Shown in pieces: positions 44,996-54,361 of a stretch of 64,000 nucleotides of DNA. The notes beneath the pieces are model-generated. The model made no database searches and had not been told where the DNA came from. It saw nothing but the letters and a program-made list of their open reading frames with translations. Source of the DNA: Aquabacterium sp. (GTDB lineage Bacteria; Pseudomonadota; Gammaproteobacteria; Burkholderiales; Burkholderiaceae_C); contig NZ_JAUSAR010000013.1 of the NCBI RefSeq assembly GCF_030652515.1, forward strand, positions 1 to 64,000, read 5' to 3'. The translations under genes and the position numbers were made by a program. Position 1 is the stretch's first letter; each line of letters opens with the position of its first letter.

Positions 44996-46906
44996 TCAGC
45001 GGTTCGGAAAAATCGCCACGTGGGTCAGCTTCTTGAGTTTGTGTTTGAGTGGCTTGTACTGGCCATCCAAGGTGCAGATGAAGACATGCCCTGGCCATTC
45101 GTGGGCGGCAATGCGGTTGACCGTGCTCGCCTGCTTGTTTCTCCTGCGCGCCCACCAGGTCAGCTCCAGCGCCACCACGTAGGTCGGCTGGCTGGGGTCG
45201 ACCGGAAGCACCCGTCTGACCAGATAGGCGCATTTCACCCCGGCGCCTTCGCGGCGCAGGATGTCGATGCCATGGGCACGCAAGGCCGCGTCCATGTCCC
45301 CTTCCGTGGCGGGCCTGAGTTCATGGTTCACGTCCAGGGTCGACAGTTGTTGATCTTTGGTCCTTTGCCAGGTGTCCCGCTCACGCCAACGCTCGGCATA
45401 GACCTGGGCTCTGGCGTCGTCAAGATGTTCCTTGCAAAAGCCATGGGCCAGTTCGCAAGCGGGTTTGATGGCATCGGGATCGAGCGTCATCACGCGGTCC
45501 ATCAAGCACAGTCCTTCCTCGTCGCCCAGCTTCAAGCGTTGACTGCCTTCAAGGTACAGCCCCAGCACATGGTCGGCGTTGTCCGCATTGAACGCGATCA
45601 GACCGGGCAGGTGATCCTGGTCAGGATGGAGTTGGCCTCTCAGTTTCAAGGTCTCGATGCGCTCGTCCTGGTTGGGCGTGGCCAGGGCTTCGAGTTCGAC
45701 CAGGCGCTGGCGCTGCGCTTGAACAGCCTGATGTTGTTGAGACCAGGGCTCGGCCACGCGTTGGTGCCATGCCGTCTGCAGGCTTTTGCGCAGAGCCTCC
45801 ACATGCGCACCCAGCCAGATTAACGCGGCGGACGGGCCTTGCAGGTCCGTGGGAGGTTCAGTGATGGCACCGGCGCCCGGCAAGGCCTGAAGGCGTTGAC
45901 TCAGGGCGGGGTGGGTGTCATCGACCTGGGGTTGTCGGTTCAGGGCTTGGCGAAGCCATTGCCCCACCTGCTCTGGGGGCACGGGTTGAATGGCCTGCGA
46001 GGCCCAGCGAGCCGACAGGTCGGAGGGCGGTGATTCGGTGTCGGCCATGCCTTTGAACGTGCGTTCCATGAAGGCGTCGTACTGGGCCGCTGCCACATTG
46101 ACGCGCTTGAGCGCGCTGGCCGCGGCGTTGGCGCCCACCAGTTCGGCGGAGGCCGCGTCCGCCTGGTACTCGTTCGTGCGGGCCAGGACGAAGGTGTAGG
46201 CGTTGAAGTAGGGCGCATACCAGGCCACGATCCGTTGCAAGGGTTTGCCGAACCAACCTTGCCATTGGGATGCCAGGCCCTGGATCGTGCCCCAGGTGTT
46301 GCGCAGGCGGTAAATGTAGGCCGCGAAGCGGGAGTGTGAGCCCGCCAGGTGTCCGTACTCATGGGCGACCACGGCCAAGGCTTCCTCGGGCGACAGGCTT
46401 TCAAGCAGTGGCAGCCCCAGGATCAGGTAGTTGCGTGGCCAGCCAAACAAGCCGAAGAGCGGGCGTTGCAGCACGGCGGCATTGACTTCGTCGGTGATCA
46501 GCACGTGGTGAAAGCGGGGCCCTTTCATGCGCCGACGCATGTCGTCCATGGCGTCGAACAAGGCTGGCGCCTGTGCACGGTGCAAGGCCAGACCCTGAGG
46601 CGCGGGCAGCCGCGTGAACAAGGCCGACAACGATGACTTCACCAGCAGCCACAGTGGGATGGCGAGGATCAGCAACAATTTGCCCAGCTTGAACAGCAGG
46701 ATCAAGGCCTTGCCGCCCGACAGCAGTACCGCCAACGAGGCCCCCGCGATGATCAGCAGGCCAGCCCCGGCGAAGCTGAGGATCAAGGCCAGGATGCCAA
46801 AACCGAGAAGGGCCAGCAAGGCCACTTTGATTTGGTACAACCCGGGGGATTGGGCGCTTTCGCGCTCAAGTCGGGCCACCATTTGCTCGAATCGAGTTTG
46901 GTCCAT
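44996..46906 (-). CDS. M48-family membrane metallopeptidase
   Basis: This 636-aa protein has two or three membrane helices near residues 28-125 (ALLALLGFGILALILSFAGAG; LLLILAIPLWLLVKSSL). The M48 zinc site VVAHEYGHLAGSHSRF lies near residue 185, and the downstream ligand Glu is probably in NEYQADAASAELVGA. The C-terminal 250 residues form a helical, TPR-like region and end in a domain rich in Tyr/Val strands. M48 enzymes such as HtpX work in membrane protein quality control. It begins 70 bp downstream of tssM on the same strand, so it may be read with the T6SS genes, but no function in secretion is known to me. Confidence 0.85.
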   Translation of the reverse strand: MDQTRFEQMVARLERESAQSPGLYQIKVALLALLGFGILALILSFAGAGLLIIAGASLAVLLSGGKALILLFKLGKLLLILAIPLWLLVKSSLSALFTRLPAPQGLALHRAQAPALFDAMDDMRRRMKGPRFHHVLITDEVNAAVLQRPLFGLFGWPRNYLILGLPLLESLSPEEALAVVAHEYGHLAGSHSRFAAYIYRLRNTWGTIQGLASQWQGWFGKPLQRIVAWYAPYFNAYTFVLARTNEYQADAASAELVGANAAASALKRVNVAAAQYDAFMERTFKGMADTESPPSDLSARWASQAIQPVPPEQVGQWLRQALNRQPQVDDTHPALSQRLQALPGAGAITEPPTDLQGPSAALIWLGAHVEALRKSLQTAWHQRVAEPWSQQHQAVQAQRQRLVELEALATPNQDERIETLKLRGQLHPDQDHLPGLIAFNADNADHVLGLYLEGSQRLKLGDEEGLCLMDRVMTLDPDAIKPACELAHGFCKEHLDDARAQVYAERWRERDTWQRTKDQQLSTLDVNHELRPATEGDMDAALRAHGIDILRREGAGVKCAYLVRRVLPVDPSQPTYVVALELTWWARRRNKQASTVNRIAAHEWPGHVFICTLDGQYKPLKHKLKKLTHVAIFPNR

Positions 46907-46975
46907 GAATCCCTCCCTTGGGATTGTGTTGTTGCTCAGCCTGCATTGTCAGGCAGGACGGCCACTGTCCTCAGG

Positions 46976-49900
46976 TCAAAACGCCCCTGGGCACCTGAAC
47001 TGCTGGATCTCGCGCAACCTGAAGGGATTGAATGCGCTGCTGGACGTTACTTCCAGCTTGGCCCGCTTGCCGTCCACATTCACCACCACGGTGAAGCGCT
47101 CCGGCTGCCCTGAGGGCTGAACCTCAAACCGGTCAAACATCCGGAACAGCGCCCAGGGCCCATCAAAGGTCACGCCCGCACCACCGGCCGACAGCTTGAT
47201 CTGCGAGGCCACGCGCTGGCTGGGCCAGTTCACCGTGACCGGCGTGGTGTTGCCCGCCGTGAACTTGGTGATCTGGCCATCGATGTCCAGGTTCAGCTCC
47301 TTGGCGCCATCCAGCAACTCCAACGCGCGGATGTCCACGCGGAAGGACGGCGCCTTGCCGCCATTGCGGAAGAACACATCCTTGATGCGGGCGGCGCGCT
47401 GGAAGTCGGCCAGTGACGACGGCGAGGGTGGCTTCGTGCCATCGGTCAGCGGCTTGAGCGACCAGGGGTTGCTGCCCGTGTCCACCAGGTTGACCAGCTT
47501 GCGTTGGTAGAAGTCGTCGATCAAACCGCCTTGGCCGAAGAACTGACCGAAGTCGTCCGGCATGACATTGGCCTGCGAGCTGGCGCTGAAGGGGTAGCGG
47601 CCCGAGATGGCGCGCGCGCAGAAGTCGGCGATGGGCTTGATCTCGTCGCTCAGGCTGGCGCGCTCGGCCACGCGGCTTTGCGAGGCGCCCGCGTCTGACA
47701 GGGCGGTCAGCATCGACTTGATGGGCTCGGGTTGCTGGCCAGCGGCCGCCTTGATGCGGTCGGCACCACCGGCGGGAGGCGGGGGCGACTTGCTCTTGGC
47801 TGCGGCGTCCACGGCCGACAGTTGCACATAGACCTCGTTGAACATCTTCAGCGTTTCGTCGATGGGCGCGGGCTGGCCGGTGACCTGGCGGCGGATGTCG
47901 GCGAAGTGGTCGTCCACGATGCGCTCGATGGGGCCAGCGGCCACGTCGGAGGCGGGCACGGGTTGCGCACCGCTGAGCGCGGCCAGCTCCTTGCGGGCGG
48001 CCTCGGCCTTGTTGGCGGCATCGGTCAGGGGGTTGCCGCCAGCGGCGGCAGCGGGCGCGGGCACCAGCGTGGTCTCGCGGGCCACGGCGCGCAGGTAAGC
48101 GGCCAATGGCGAATCGATGGCGGACAGCACACGCGCCACCTGGATGCTGCGGTCCAACCCGCTCAGCTTCACCAGGTGCACATCGGCCAGGTAGGCGTCC
48201 CAGGTCTTCACATAGTCTTCCAGGTAGAGGCGGCGCACGCGCTTGGGCAGCTCGCCGGTCAGGGCGATGTCACGCAGCTTGGCCGGGTCGGTCTTGGTGC
48301 CCAGGATCCAGCCTTCTTCGGTGGCCAGTTGCAAGGTGGCTTTCTCCACCGATTTCTGGAAGGCCTTTTGATAGCCATCGCGCGTGTACAGACCCGGGAT
48401 GCCCTTGGTCAGCGGCTGGCCGCTGGTGCGCTCGAACACCTGCGCGGCGTTGGGGCCGGCAGCGCCCGCCACGGTGAACTCGGGGATGTCCGCGCCGGTC
48501 TGCGCGCGTTTCAGGCGGCTGTAAACGCGGTACTCCAGCGGGTAGGACACCAGCATGTCGCGCACGCTGGCCACCAAGGCGGTGTCCATGGCCACGACGG
48601 GTTGCGGGGCGCCTTGCGCGAGGGCGGCTTCCAGGTGCGAGTTCAGCGCGCCGCGTTGTTCAGGCGTCAAGCTGTTGGCCAGGTTCACTTCCCAGTCGAT
48701 GCTGATCCAGGCCTTGAGCGTGTCGGCGTCGAACTTGTCGGGCGTGTACAGCATCAGGTAGGCCTTGAGGGCCTCGTAGGCGAACTCCAGGTTGTCCTTG
48801 TTGGCGCCGCGCAGGCGCTCTTCCAGGCGCTTGGCCACGCGCGGCATCAGCGCATGTTGCAGCAGGTGGTTGAAGCCCTGCTGTGCGCCCGCGTCCAGCT
48901 TGTCGCCCTGGTACAGGCCCAGGGTGTGCAGCAAGGGCGGGTGCGCGATGTCGAACTCGGCTGGGTGGGCGGCGTTGCGCACCAGGTCCAGGATGGCGGG
49001 CAGCGGCGTCACATCGCCGGTGTTGGCGGGTGGGATCGCGTTCACGGCCTGCTGCAGCTCGGGCAACTTGCCCTGGATCTGCGCGATGTAGGCCTTGTTG
49101 CGGCTGTAGCTCACGGCCCAGCCCACCAGCAGCGCCGTGGCCAGCACGCCAATGCCCGCCAGGGCCGCGATGCGCAGCACCGTGCGGCGTTGCTCTTCTT
49201 TCTTGTTGACGCCAACCAGGCCTTGCTCGGCAAAGATCACGTCGCGCAACAGGCGGTGCAAGAAGAAGCTTTTGCCCTTGCCGCTGGACAGCGAGGCCAC
49301 CTTGCGCTCCACGCCAAAAGCTCTGGCCAGCGTGCCCATGACGCGGTCGATGGGCGTGCCTTCTTGCGTGCCGCTGGCAAAGTAGATGCCGCGCAGCAGC
49401 GGGCGTTGCTCGAACTGGCCGCCACCGGTGAAGACCTGCGTGAGGAAGTCCGACAGCACGGGCTTGAGGCTGGCGAACTCTTGCGGGAAGGCGAACACGG
49501 CGGCGCGCTTGAGCACCTCGCGCTCGGCGTCCATGCGGTCGATCAGGCGGTCGCGCAGGCGCTGCTCCAGCGCGCCAAACTCGCCCATGAAATCACCCAG
49601 CGGCGTTTCCTTGTCTTGCAGCGGCGCGTCCGCGTTGTAAGGCAGGCTGAAGCCCCACACCTGGTCGCGCTCTTCCTTGTTCAGCTCGCCAAAGCTCTCA
49701 TTGAAGCCGGCGATCAGGTCGGCCTTGGTCACCAGCACGTACACGGGCACGCTCAGGCCCAGCTTGTCGTGCAACTCCTGCAAGCGCGCGCGCAGCTTGG
49801 CCGCGTGCTCTTGTCGTTCATGCACGCCTTGCTGCAGCAGGTCCTGGATGTTGACGGTCAGGATCACGCCATTCAAAGGGCGGCGTGGACGGGTCTTCTT

Positions 49901-50515
49901 CAGCAGCGCCAAAAAGCCATCCCAAGCGGCGGCGTCAACCTTGCTGTCGGACTCTTGCGTGGTGTAGCGGCCGGCGGTGTCGATCAGCACGGCCTCGTCG
50001 GTGAACCACCAGTCGCAATTGCGTGTGCCGCCCACGCCCTTGACCGAAGCCTGCCCCAGCTTCTCGGCCAGCGGGAAGTTCAGGCCCGCGTTCATCAGGG
50101 CCGTGGTTTTGCCCGAGCCCGGCGCGCCGATGAAGATGTACCAAGGCAGTTCGTACAGGTGCTGGCTGCGCTTGAGCAGCGAAGGCTTGCGAGAAGTCTG
50201 AAGCACGCCCATCGCTTGCGTGAAGCGCTCGTTCAGCGTGGCCACTTCACGGTCAGACGCGGATGGCCCTCCCGTCATGCCCTGCACCAATGCGGCATTG
50301 GTGCGCTTGCGCTGCCAGGCGCCATAAGCCACCTTGGCCGCCAGCAGCAAGAACAACACGGCGATGATCGCCAACCGCACCCAGACCGAGTCGAGCGGAC
50401 GCGACTCGCCAATGGCGATCAGTGGCCCGACCCACCAGATGATGGCCGACAGCGCGAGCAAGCCCAGCACGGCCAGGAACAGGGGGTGCAAGAGCACCTG
50501 CAACAACTTTTTCAT
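46976..50515 (-). CDS. tssM: T6SS membrane complex subunit TssM (IcmF/VasK)
   Basis: This 1179-aa inner-membrane protein starts MKKLLQVLLHPLFLAVLGLL. Two N-terminal helices (about 10-30 and 48-64) precede a cytoplasmic NTPase domain with Walker A GAPGSGKTTALMNAGLNFPLA. The third helix lies near residue 450 (IAALAGIGVLATALLVGWAV), followed by a large periplasmic domain. The IcmF C-terminal beta domain is recognisable (VTVNWPSQ, GPWALFRMFDRFEV). TssM spans the periplasm and, with TssL and TssJ, makes the T6SS trans-envelope channel. It follows tssL by 16 bp. Confidence 0.97.
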   Translation of the reverse strand: MKKLLQVLLHPLFLAVLGLLALSAIIWWVGPLIAIGESRPLDSVWVRLAIIAVLFLLLAAKVAYGAWQRKRTNAALVQGMTGGPSASDREVATLNERFTQAMGVLQTSRKPSLLKRSQHLYELPWYIFIGAPGSGKTTALMNAGLNFPLAEKLGQASVKGVGGTRNCDWWFTDEAVLIDTAGRYTTQESDSKVDAAAWDGFLALLKKTRPRRPLNGVILTVNIQDLLQQGVHERQEHAAKLRARLQELHDKLGLSVPVYVLVTKADLIAGFNESFGELNKEERDQVWGFSLPYNADAPLQDKETPLGDFMGEFGALEQRLRDRLIDRMDAEREVLKRAAVFAFPQEFASLKPVLSDFLTQVFTGGGQFEQRPLLRGIYFASGTQEGTPIDRVMGTLARAFGVERKVASLSSGKGKSFFLHRLLRDVIFAEQGLVGVNKKEEQRRTVLRIAALAGIGVLATALLVGWAVSYSRNKAYIAQIQGKLPELQQAVNAIPPANTGDVTPLPAILDLVRNAAHPAEFDIAHPPLLHTLGLYQGDKLDAGAQQGFNHLLQHALMPRVAKRLEERLRGANKDNLEFAYEALKAYLMLYTPDKFDADTLKAWISIDWEVNLANSLTPEQRGALNSHLEAALAQGAPQPVVAMDTALVASVRDMLVSYPLEYRVYSRLKRAQTGADIPEFTVAGAAGPNAAQVFERTSGQPLTKGIPGLYTRDGYQKAFQKSVEKATLQLATEEGWILGTKTDPAKLRDIALTGELPKRVRRLYLEDYVKTWDAYLADVHLVKLSGLDRSIQVARVLSAIDSPLAAYLRAVARETTLVPAPAAAAGGNPLTDAANKAEAARKELAALSGAQPVPASDVAAGPIERIVDDHFADIRRQVTGQPAPIDETLKMFNEVYVQLSAVDAAAKSKSPPPPAGGADRIKAAAGQQPEPIKSMLTALSDAGASQSRVAERASLSDEIKPIADFCARAISGRYPFSASSQANVMPDDFGQFFGQGGLIDDFYQRKLVNLVDTGSNPWSLKPLTDGTKPPSPSSLADFQRAARIKDVFFRNGGKAPSFRVDIRALELLDGAKELNLDIDGQITKFTAGNTTPVTVNWPSQRVASQIKLSAGGAGVTFDGPWALFRMFDRFEVQPSGQPERFTVVVNVDGKRAKLEVTSSSAFNPFRLREIQQFRCPGAF

Positions 50516-50531
50516 GCGGCGATCCTGAAAA

Positions 50532-51881
50532 TCATTGAGCGGCGGCGGGTTGCACGAAGAGCGTGACTTCCACGCGGCGGTTCTTGGCGCGGCCCGCGGG
50601 CGTGCTGTTGTCCTCGACGGCTTCGGCGTCGGCGCGGCCTTCAGCGCGCATGCGCTCGGGCTTGACCTGGTTGGACGCCAGCATGGTCTTCACCGAGTTG
50701 GCTCGCTCTTGCGAGAGGTGCCAGTTCGAGGGATAACGCACCGAGCGGATCGGCTGGTTGTCGGTGTGGCCGGTGATCAAGACCTGGCCAGGCACGCCAT
50801 TCAAACCCTCCGCGATGCGCACCAGCAGCGGTTTGACGCGGTCGGCGATGTCAGCGCTGCCGGGCTCGAAAAAGCCATCGCCCTTGATGGTGACGATGGA
50901 CCGGTCGGCCAGGTCACTCACGGCCACCAGGCCTGCCTCAATCTCGGGCTTGAGGAAGCCCGCCAGGCGCGGGGCCGGTGCGGCCACGGGCGGTGGCGGC
51001 GGTGCCGTGACCGGCGCCGCCTTCACGTCCAGGCTTTGCAGTGCCGAGAAGGTGGCATCTGACTGGCTGTTGATGCCAAAGCGCATGCCGATGAAGGCAA
51101 ACATCAGCAGCACGCCCACGATGGCGCCGATCACCCACATGGGCAGGCCATCGCTCAAGCGAGCAGTCTGCGCGGGCACGCCCTGCCAGCGCGGTGACAA
51201 GGTCTTGTCGTAGCCGCCCCGGCTCTTGCGCAGCAGGTCGGCCAGGCGCACGCGCACGCTGTCGAGCTGGGCTCGGCCATCGGTCTGCACCTTGTAGCGG
51301 CCTTCAAAACCGAAGGCCAAGGCCACGTACAACAACTCCAGCAAGTCGCGGTTGGTCTCGATGTTCTCGGCCAGCTTGGACATCAGCTGGAAGACTTTCT
51401 CGCCGCCCCAGGCCTCGTTGTGGAACTGCACCAGCAGGCTTTGCGCCGACCACGCGCCCGAACTGCCCCAGGGGGTGCTCGCGGCCGATTCGTCCAGCAG
51501 CGTGCACAGCACGTAGCGCGCGGCAATCACCTGCTCGTTGGGCAGGCCGCGTTGGCGCGACTGCGCCTCGAACTTGCGGATGCCATCGGCCAGCGCGTCT
51601 TTCAGACCAGCTGGATTGGGGTGCTGGGCCATGGCGCGGATGCGCGGTGCGGCGTTCAGCAAGGGCGCAGCGGCCGACACCAGTGGGTTCAGGCTGGCGC
51701 TCATCAGCGCATCCAAAGTGACCGAGCCAGCGCCAGGCGGCAACCCGCCAATGGGCGCGGACGACTGCGCAGCGGCAGGCGCAGCAGCACCGGCGGCAGG
51801 CGCCCCCGGCTTGCGCCCCGCGCTGGGCTTGATGATGGTGCGGTCGGATTCGAACGCGGCGAAAGGATCTTCTTCGCTCAT
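50532..51881 (-). CDS. tssL: T6SS membrane complex subunit TssL (DotU) with OmpA domain and phospho-motif N-terminus
   Basis: This 449-aa long-form TssL begins MSEEDPFAAFESDRTIIKPS, with Thr15 in RTIIKP. A disordered Ala/Gly/Pro linker leads to the DotU helical domain (about residues 55-235; RYVLCTLLDESAASTPWG, FHNEAWGGEKVFQL, LALAFGFEGRYKV). One membrane helix follows (MWVIGAIVGVLLMFAFIGMRFG), then a periplasmic OmpA-like peptidoglycan-binding domain (VLITGHTDNQPIRSVRYPSN, LSQERANSVKTML). In Agrobacterium, PpkA phosphorylates an N-terminal TssL threonine (Thr14) that then binds Fha; Thr15 here is the natural equivalent. It lies between tssK and tssM. Confidence 0.97.
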   Translation of the reverse strand: MSEEDPFAAFESDRTIIKPSAGRKPGAPAAGAAAPAAAQSSAPIGGLPPGAGSVTLDALMSASLNPLVSAAAPLLNAAPRIRAMAQHPNPAGLKDALADGIRKFEAQSRQRGLPNEQVIAARYVLCTLLDESAASTPWGSSGAWSAQSLLVQFHNEAWGGEKVFQLMSKLAENIETNRDLLELLYVALAFGFEGRYKVQTDGRAQLDSVRVRLADLLRKSRGGYDKTLSPRWQGVPAQTARLSDGLPMWVIGAIVGVLLMFAFIGMRFGINSQSDATFSALQSLDVKAAPVTAPPPPPVAAPAPRLAGFLKPEIEAGLVAVSDLADRSIVTIKGDGFFEPGSADIADRVKPLLVRIAEGLNGVPGQVLITGHTDNQPIRSVRYPSNWHLSQERANSVKTMLASNQVKPERMRAEGRADAEAVEDNSTPAGRAKNRRVEVTLFVQPAAAQ

Positions 51882-51933
51882 GGCAACCTCAAGAACTCAA
51901 GGGACCGCTTGATGACTGGGCTTGGCGCCCGCG

Positions 51934-53271
51934 TCACGCGCGGATGGCCCAGAACTGCAACTCCAGGCCCGGGAACTCGCCAGCGATGTGCATGGCCAGG
52001 CCGCCCGAGGTTTCCAGCTGCTTCCACATGTCGTTGCCACGCGTGTCCAACTCAAAGTAGTTGAAACCGGCGTGGTACGGGATCTGGCGCGGCGCCACCG
52101 GCAACGGCCGCAGTGTCACGCCCGGCAGCTGCAGGTTCACCAAATCGCGGATGCGCTCGACCGTGCCGATCTTGACCTGCGTGGGAAAGCGCACGCGCAG
52201 TGCATCGGCCGGCATCTGCGCGCCCACGGCCAGCACGAAGCTGGCGTTGCGCTGCAATTCAACGTCGGGGATGGTGGCCACGCGGATGCCGTACTTGCGG
52301 TCTTGCAGCTCAATCGGGATGGCGGTTTGCTCCAGCACCGCCGACAGCGATTGGCGCAGGTCCTGCATGACGGCGCGAAAGCAGGGCGCCAGGTCGTCGT
52401 GCTTGTACTCGGGCAGGTTGGCGGGGCGGCGCTTGTCGCGGAAGGTGGACAAATCGCCGGCCAGGCTCAGGCAGGTGGCGTACAGGCGCTCGGGGTGCAG
52501 CACCGACAGCTTCTGCAGGTGCACGAACACCGGCTCGTTGCGGTTCACGGCTTCCAGCAGCAGGAAGTCGGCGATCTCGCCCACGCCGCCTCGGCCGCCC
52601 TGGCCCATGCGGGCGGCCAGGGCCTCGCCGCGTTGGTGCAGCATGCCGTGGATCTCGCGCACATAGCCATCGAGGATGGCGTTGTTGGGCGCGTGCAGGG
52701 TGGGCGCGACGTAGGTGGTGTCCAGGATCAGGCGGTTGTCGGCGCGGCGCTCGACGATGCGTGCGGCGCCCAGGTGGGTGTAGCCCTCGCTGGCATCACG
52801 GGCCAGGATCAGGCGCAGGTTCAGGCGGCCGATCTGCAGCGGCGCTTCGCGCTCGGCGGTGGCGTTGGTGTCGGCCACGTCGACCTCGGCCACACGGAAG
52901 CGAGGGGGCATGGAGCCGCCCGAGTCTTCGGCGTCGGATTCGGCCACGCCGGGGCGGGCCAGCGAGACGGCCAGCACGACCAGCTCGTTGCGCGCGTCCA
53001 GCGGCACATCGAGCGCGGCGGGGGCGGCGTCATGGCCGGGGATGTGGAAAGCGGTGCCATCGGGCAGCACGCCGCTGGCCGAGGCCAGGGCGATCTTGCC
53101 CTGCGCCATGGCCGCTTCGTCGAGCACCAGCGAGTAAAACCCCCAGCCGTAGCCCAGGCTGGAGGCCAATCGCGCATCCAGCTGATGCGCCAGGTAACGA
53201 TCGTGCTGCTGGAAATGTTGCGGCTGGAGGAACATGCCCTCCGTCCAAACCACCTTGTTGTGCCAGGTCAT
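51934..53271 (-). CDS. tssK: T6SS baseplate adaptor TssK
   Basis: This 445-aa protein starts MTWHNKVVWTEGMFLQPQHFQQHDRYL, the highly conserved TssK N-terminus. Further hallmarks are YGWGFYSLVLDE, the C-terminal LPGVTLRPLPVAPRQIPYHAG and NYFELD. TssK trimers connect the baseplate to TssL/TssM. It is the first gene of tssK-tssL-tssM and faces a small gene on the other strand, so its promoter must lie in 53272-53441. Confidence 0.97.
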   Translation of the reverse strand: MTWHNKVVWTEGMFLQPQHFQQHDRYLAHQLDARLASSLGYGWGFYSLVLDEAAMAQGKIALASASGVLPDGTAFHIPGHDAAPAALDVPLDARNELVVLAVSLARPGVAESDAEDSGGSMPPRFRVAEVDVADTNATAEREAPLQIGRLNLRLILARDASEGYTHLGAARIVERRADNRLILDTTYVAPTLHAPNNAILDGYVREIHGMLHQRGEALAARMGQGGRGGVGEIADFLLLEAVNRNEPVFVHLQKLSVLHPERLYATCLSLAGDLSTFRDKRRPANLPEYKHDDLAPCFRAVMQDLRQSLSAVLEQTAIPIELQDRKYGIRVATIPDVELQRNASFVLAVGAQMPADALRVRFPTQVKIGTVERIRDLVNLQLPGVTLRPLPVAPRQIPYHAGFNYFELDTRGNDMWKQLETSGGLAMHIAGEFPGLELQFWAIRA

Positions 53272-53441
53272 ATCCGAATCGTGTGTAGGGCTGATCTTGA
53301 ACTGTACGTTACAGAAGGGGCATGACAGGGCGGGGAGACCCCCCTAGCAGCTCAAAAATCGCGTGCAGTTTGGAATCAGTCGGCGCAAAATTGCCACAGG
53401 TTGATTTCGGCCTGCGGGTCGGCTTTTCATGGAGGCACCCC

Positions 53442-53705
53442 ATGGACATCAAGCTTCACCGATTGGAATCGTTTTCAGCCCAGGACCCCCAGGGCCGGGC
53501 GCACAAGGTTTACGGCTACGAACTCATGGCGCGCGCCTACCCGTGGCTGGACGCGGCCGTGCAGTGGGAGCCCACCGGGGTGGTTGAATACAAGCTGGCC
53601 AGTGGCGAGCACCTCGACCTGGGGCGTGATGGCTCCTTGCATGGCGCCCAGAGCGGCGTGCACCTGCGCCGCACCACTTTCGCCAGTTCAGACACAGCGC
53701 ACTGA
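53442..53705 (+). CDS. Small conserved-looking protein, 87 aa
   Basis: From the ATG at 53442, with GGAGG 9 nt upstream, the product starts MDIKLHRLESFSAQDPQGRAH. It has no signal peptide or membrane helix and looks like a small beta-rich domain (AHKVYGYELMARA; WEPTGVVEYKLASGEHLDL). The start could be placed earlier at 53322, but only the later one has a ribosome site. It is divergent from tssK. I do not recognise the family; similar short proteins seem familiar from Burkholderiales. The function is unknown. Confidence 0.75.
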   Translation: MDIKLHRLESFSAQDPQGRAHKVYGYELMARAYPWLDAAVQWEPTGVVEYKLASGEHLDLGRDGSLHGAQSGVHLRRTTFASSDTAH

Positions 53706-53706
53706 A

Positions 53707-53728
53707 CCGCCCCCTTGATTCAGGGCGG
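53707..53728 (+). terminator. Hairpin after the 87-aa gene
   Basis: CCGCCC (53707-53712) and GGGCGG (53723-53728) are perfect arms around a 10-nt loop, immediately after the stop. No T-run follows, so termination is uncertain. A second hairpin, CCCCGG at 53767-53772 with CCGGGG at 53778-53783, lies in the leader of the next gene. Confidence 0.4.
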
Positions 53729-53815
53729 ACAGTGCCCGCTGAAGTCTCTATGATGTCAGCTTGAGCCCCCGGCGTGTCCGGGGTGCCCCCATTGTTTGAC
53801 CTCGGGAGATTGCCC

Positions 53816-54361
53816 ATGAAATTCGCTCAATTCGCAGTCCCCGCTGTGGCCGCCCTGATTGTGCTGGCCGGCGGTGTGTTTTCCCCGGCTCAGGCCGACA
53901 GCGCCCTGGACATCGGCTCCAAAGTGCCTGACGCCAAGGCCATCAAGGAAGGCCTGTTCCCCGAAGACGCTTGCAAGGAGCTGGAGGCCAGTGGCTTCAA
54001 GTGCATGGGCTTCAAGCCCGCCATCCGCTATTCGCTGCCAGCGTCGTCCTTCCAGTTGGGCTCGGCCGAAGTGCCACCTTCGCTGAAAAAGCAGCTCGAT
54101 GTGTTCGCCGAGGTGCTCAAGTCCAAAAAGGGCTCGGGCAGCGTGGTGAAGATCGAAGGCCACGCGGATGCGTCGGGTTCGGCCGAAGCCAACCTGGTGC
54201 TGTCGCAACGGCGCGCGGATGCGGTCAAGTCTTACCTGGTGGAGCAGGGTGTGGACCCGACCCTGCTGGCCTCGGTCGGCGTGGGCACCAAGAACCTGAA
54301 GAATGCCAGCAACCCGTTTTCGGGTGAAAACCGCCGCGTTGAAATCGGCCGTCAGAACTGA
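53816..54361 (+). CDS. OmpA-family outer-membrane/periplasmic protein
   Basis: From the ATG at 53816 (GGGAG upstream) this is 181 aa. It has a Sec signal peptide ([20 protein letters not shown], ending near AQADS). The OmpA C-terminal domain fills residues 70-178, with [22 protein letters not shown] and [20 protein letters not shown], and ends [12 protein letters not shown]. It has no lipobox and no barrel, so it is probably a soluble peptidoglycan-binding protein. Two Cys in [13 protein letters not shown] could form a disulfide. It lies among T6SS genes but on the other strand; a role in secretion is not shown. Its 3' end overlaps the convergent chemoreceptor gene by 10 nt. Confidence 0.88.
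   Translation: MKFAQFAVPAVAALIVLAGGVFSPAQADSALDIGSKVPDAKAIKEGLFPEDACKELEASGFKCMGFKPAIRYSLPASSFQLGSAEVPPSLKKQLDVFAEVLKSKKGSGSVVKIEGHADASGSAEANLVLSQRRADAVKSYLVEQGVDPTLLASVGVGTKNLKNASNPFSGENRRVEIGRQN

Noticed and set aside
44751-45233. 160-codon minus-strand frame upstream of glrK
   Set aside because: It overlaps the end of the M48 peptidase gene in another frame, has no recognisable domain and no ribosome site.
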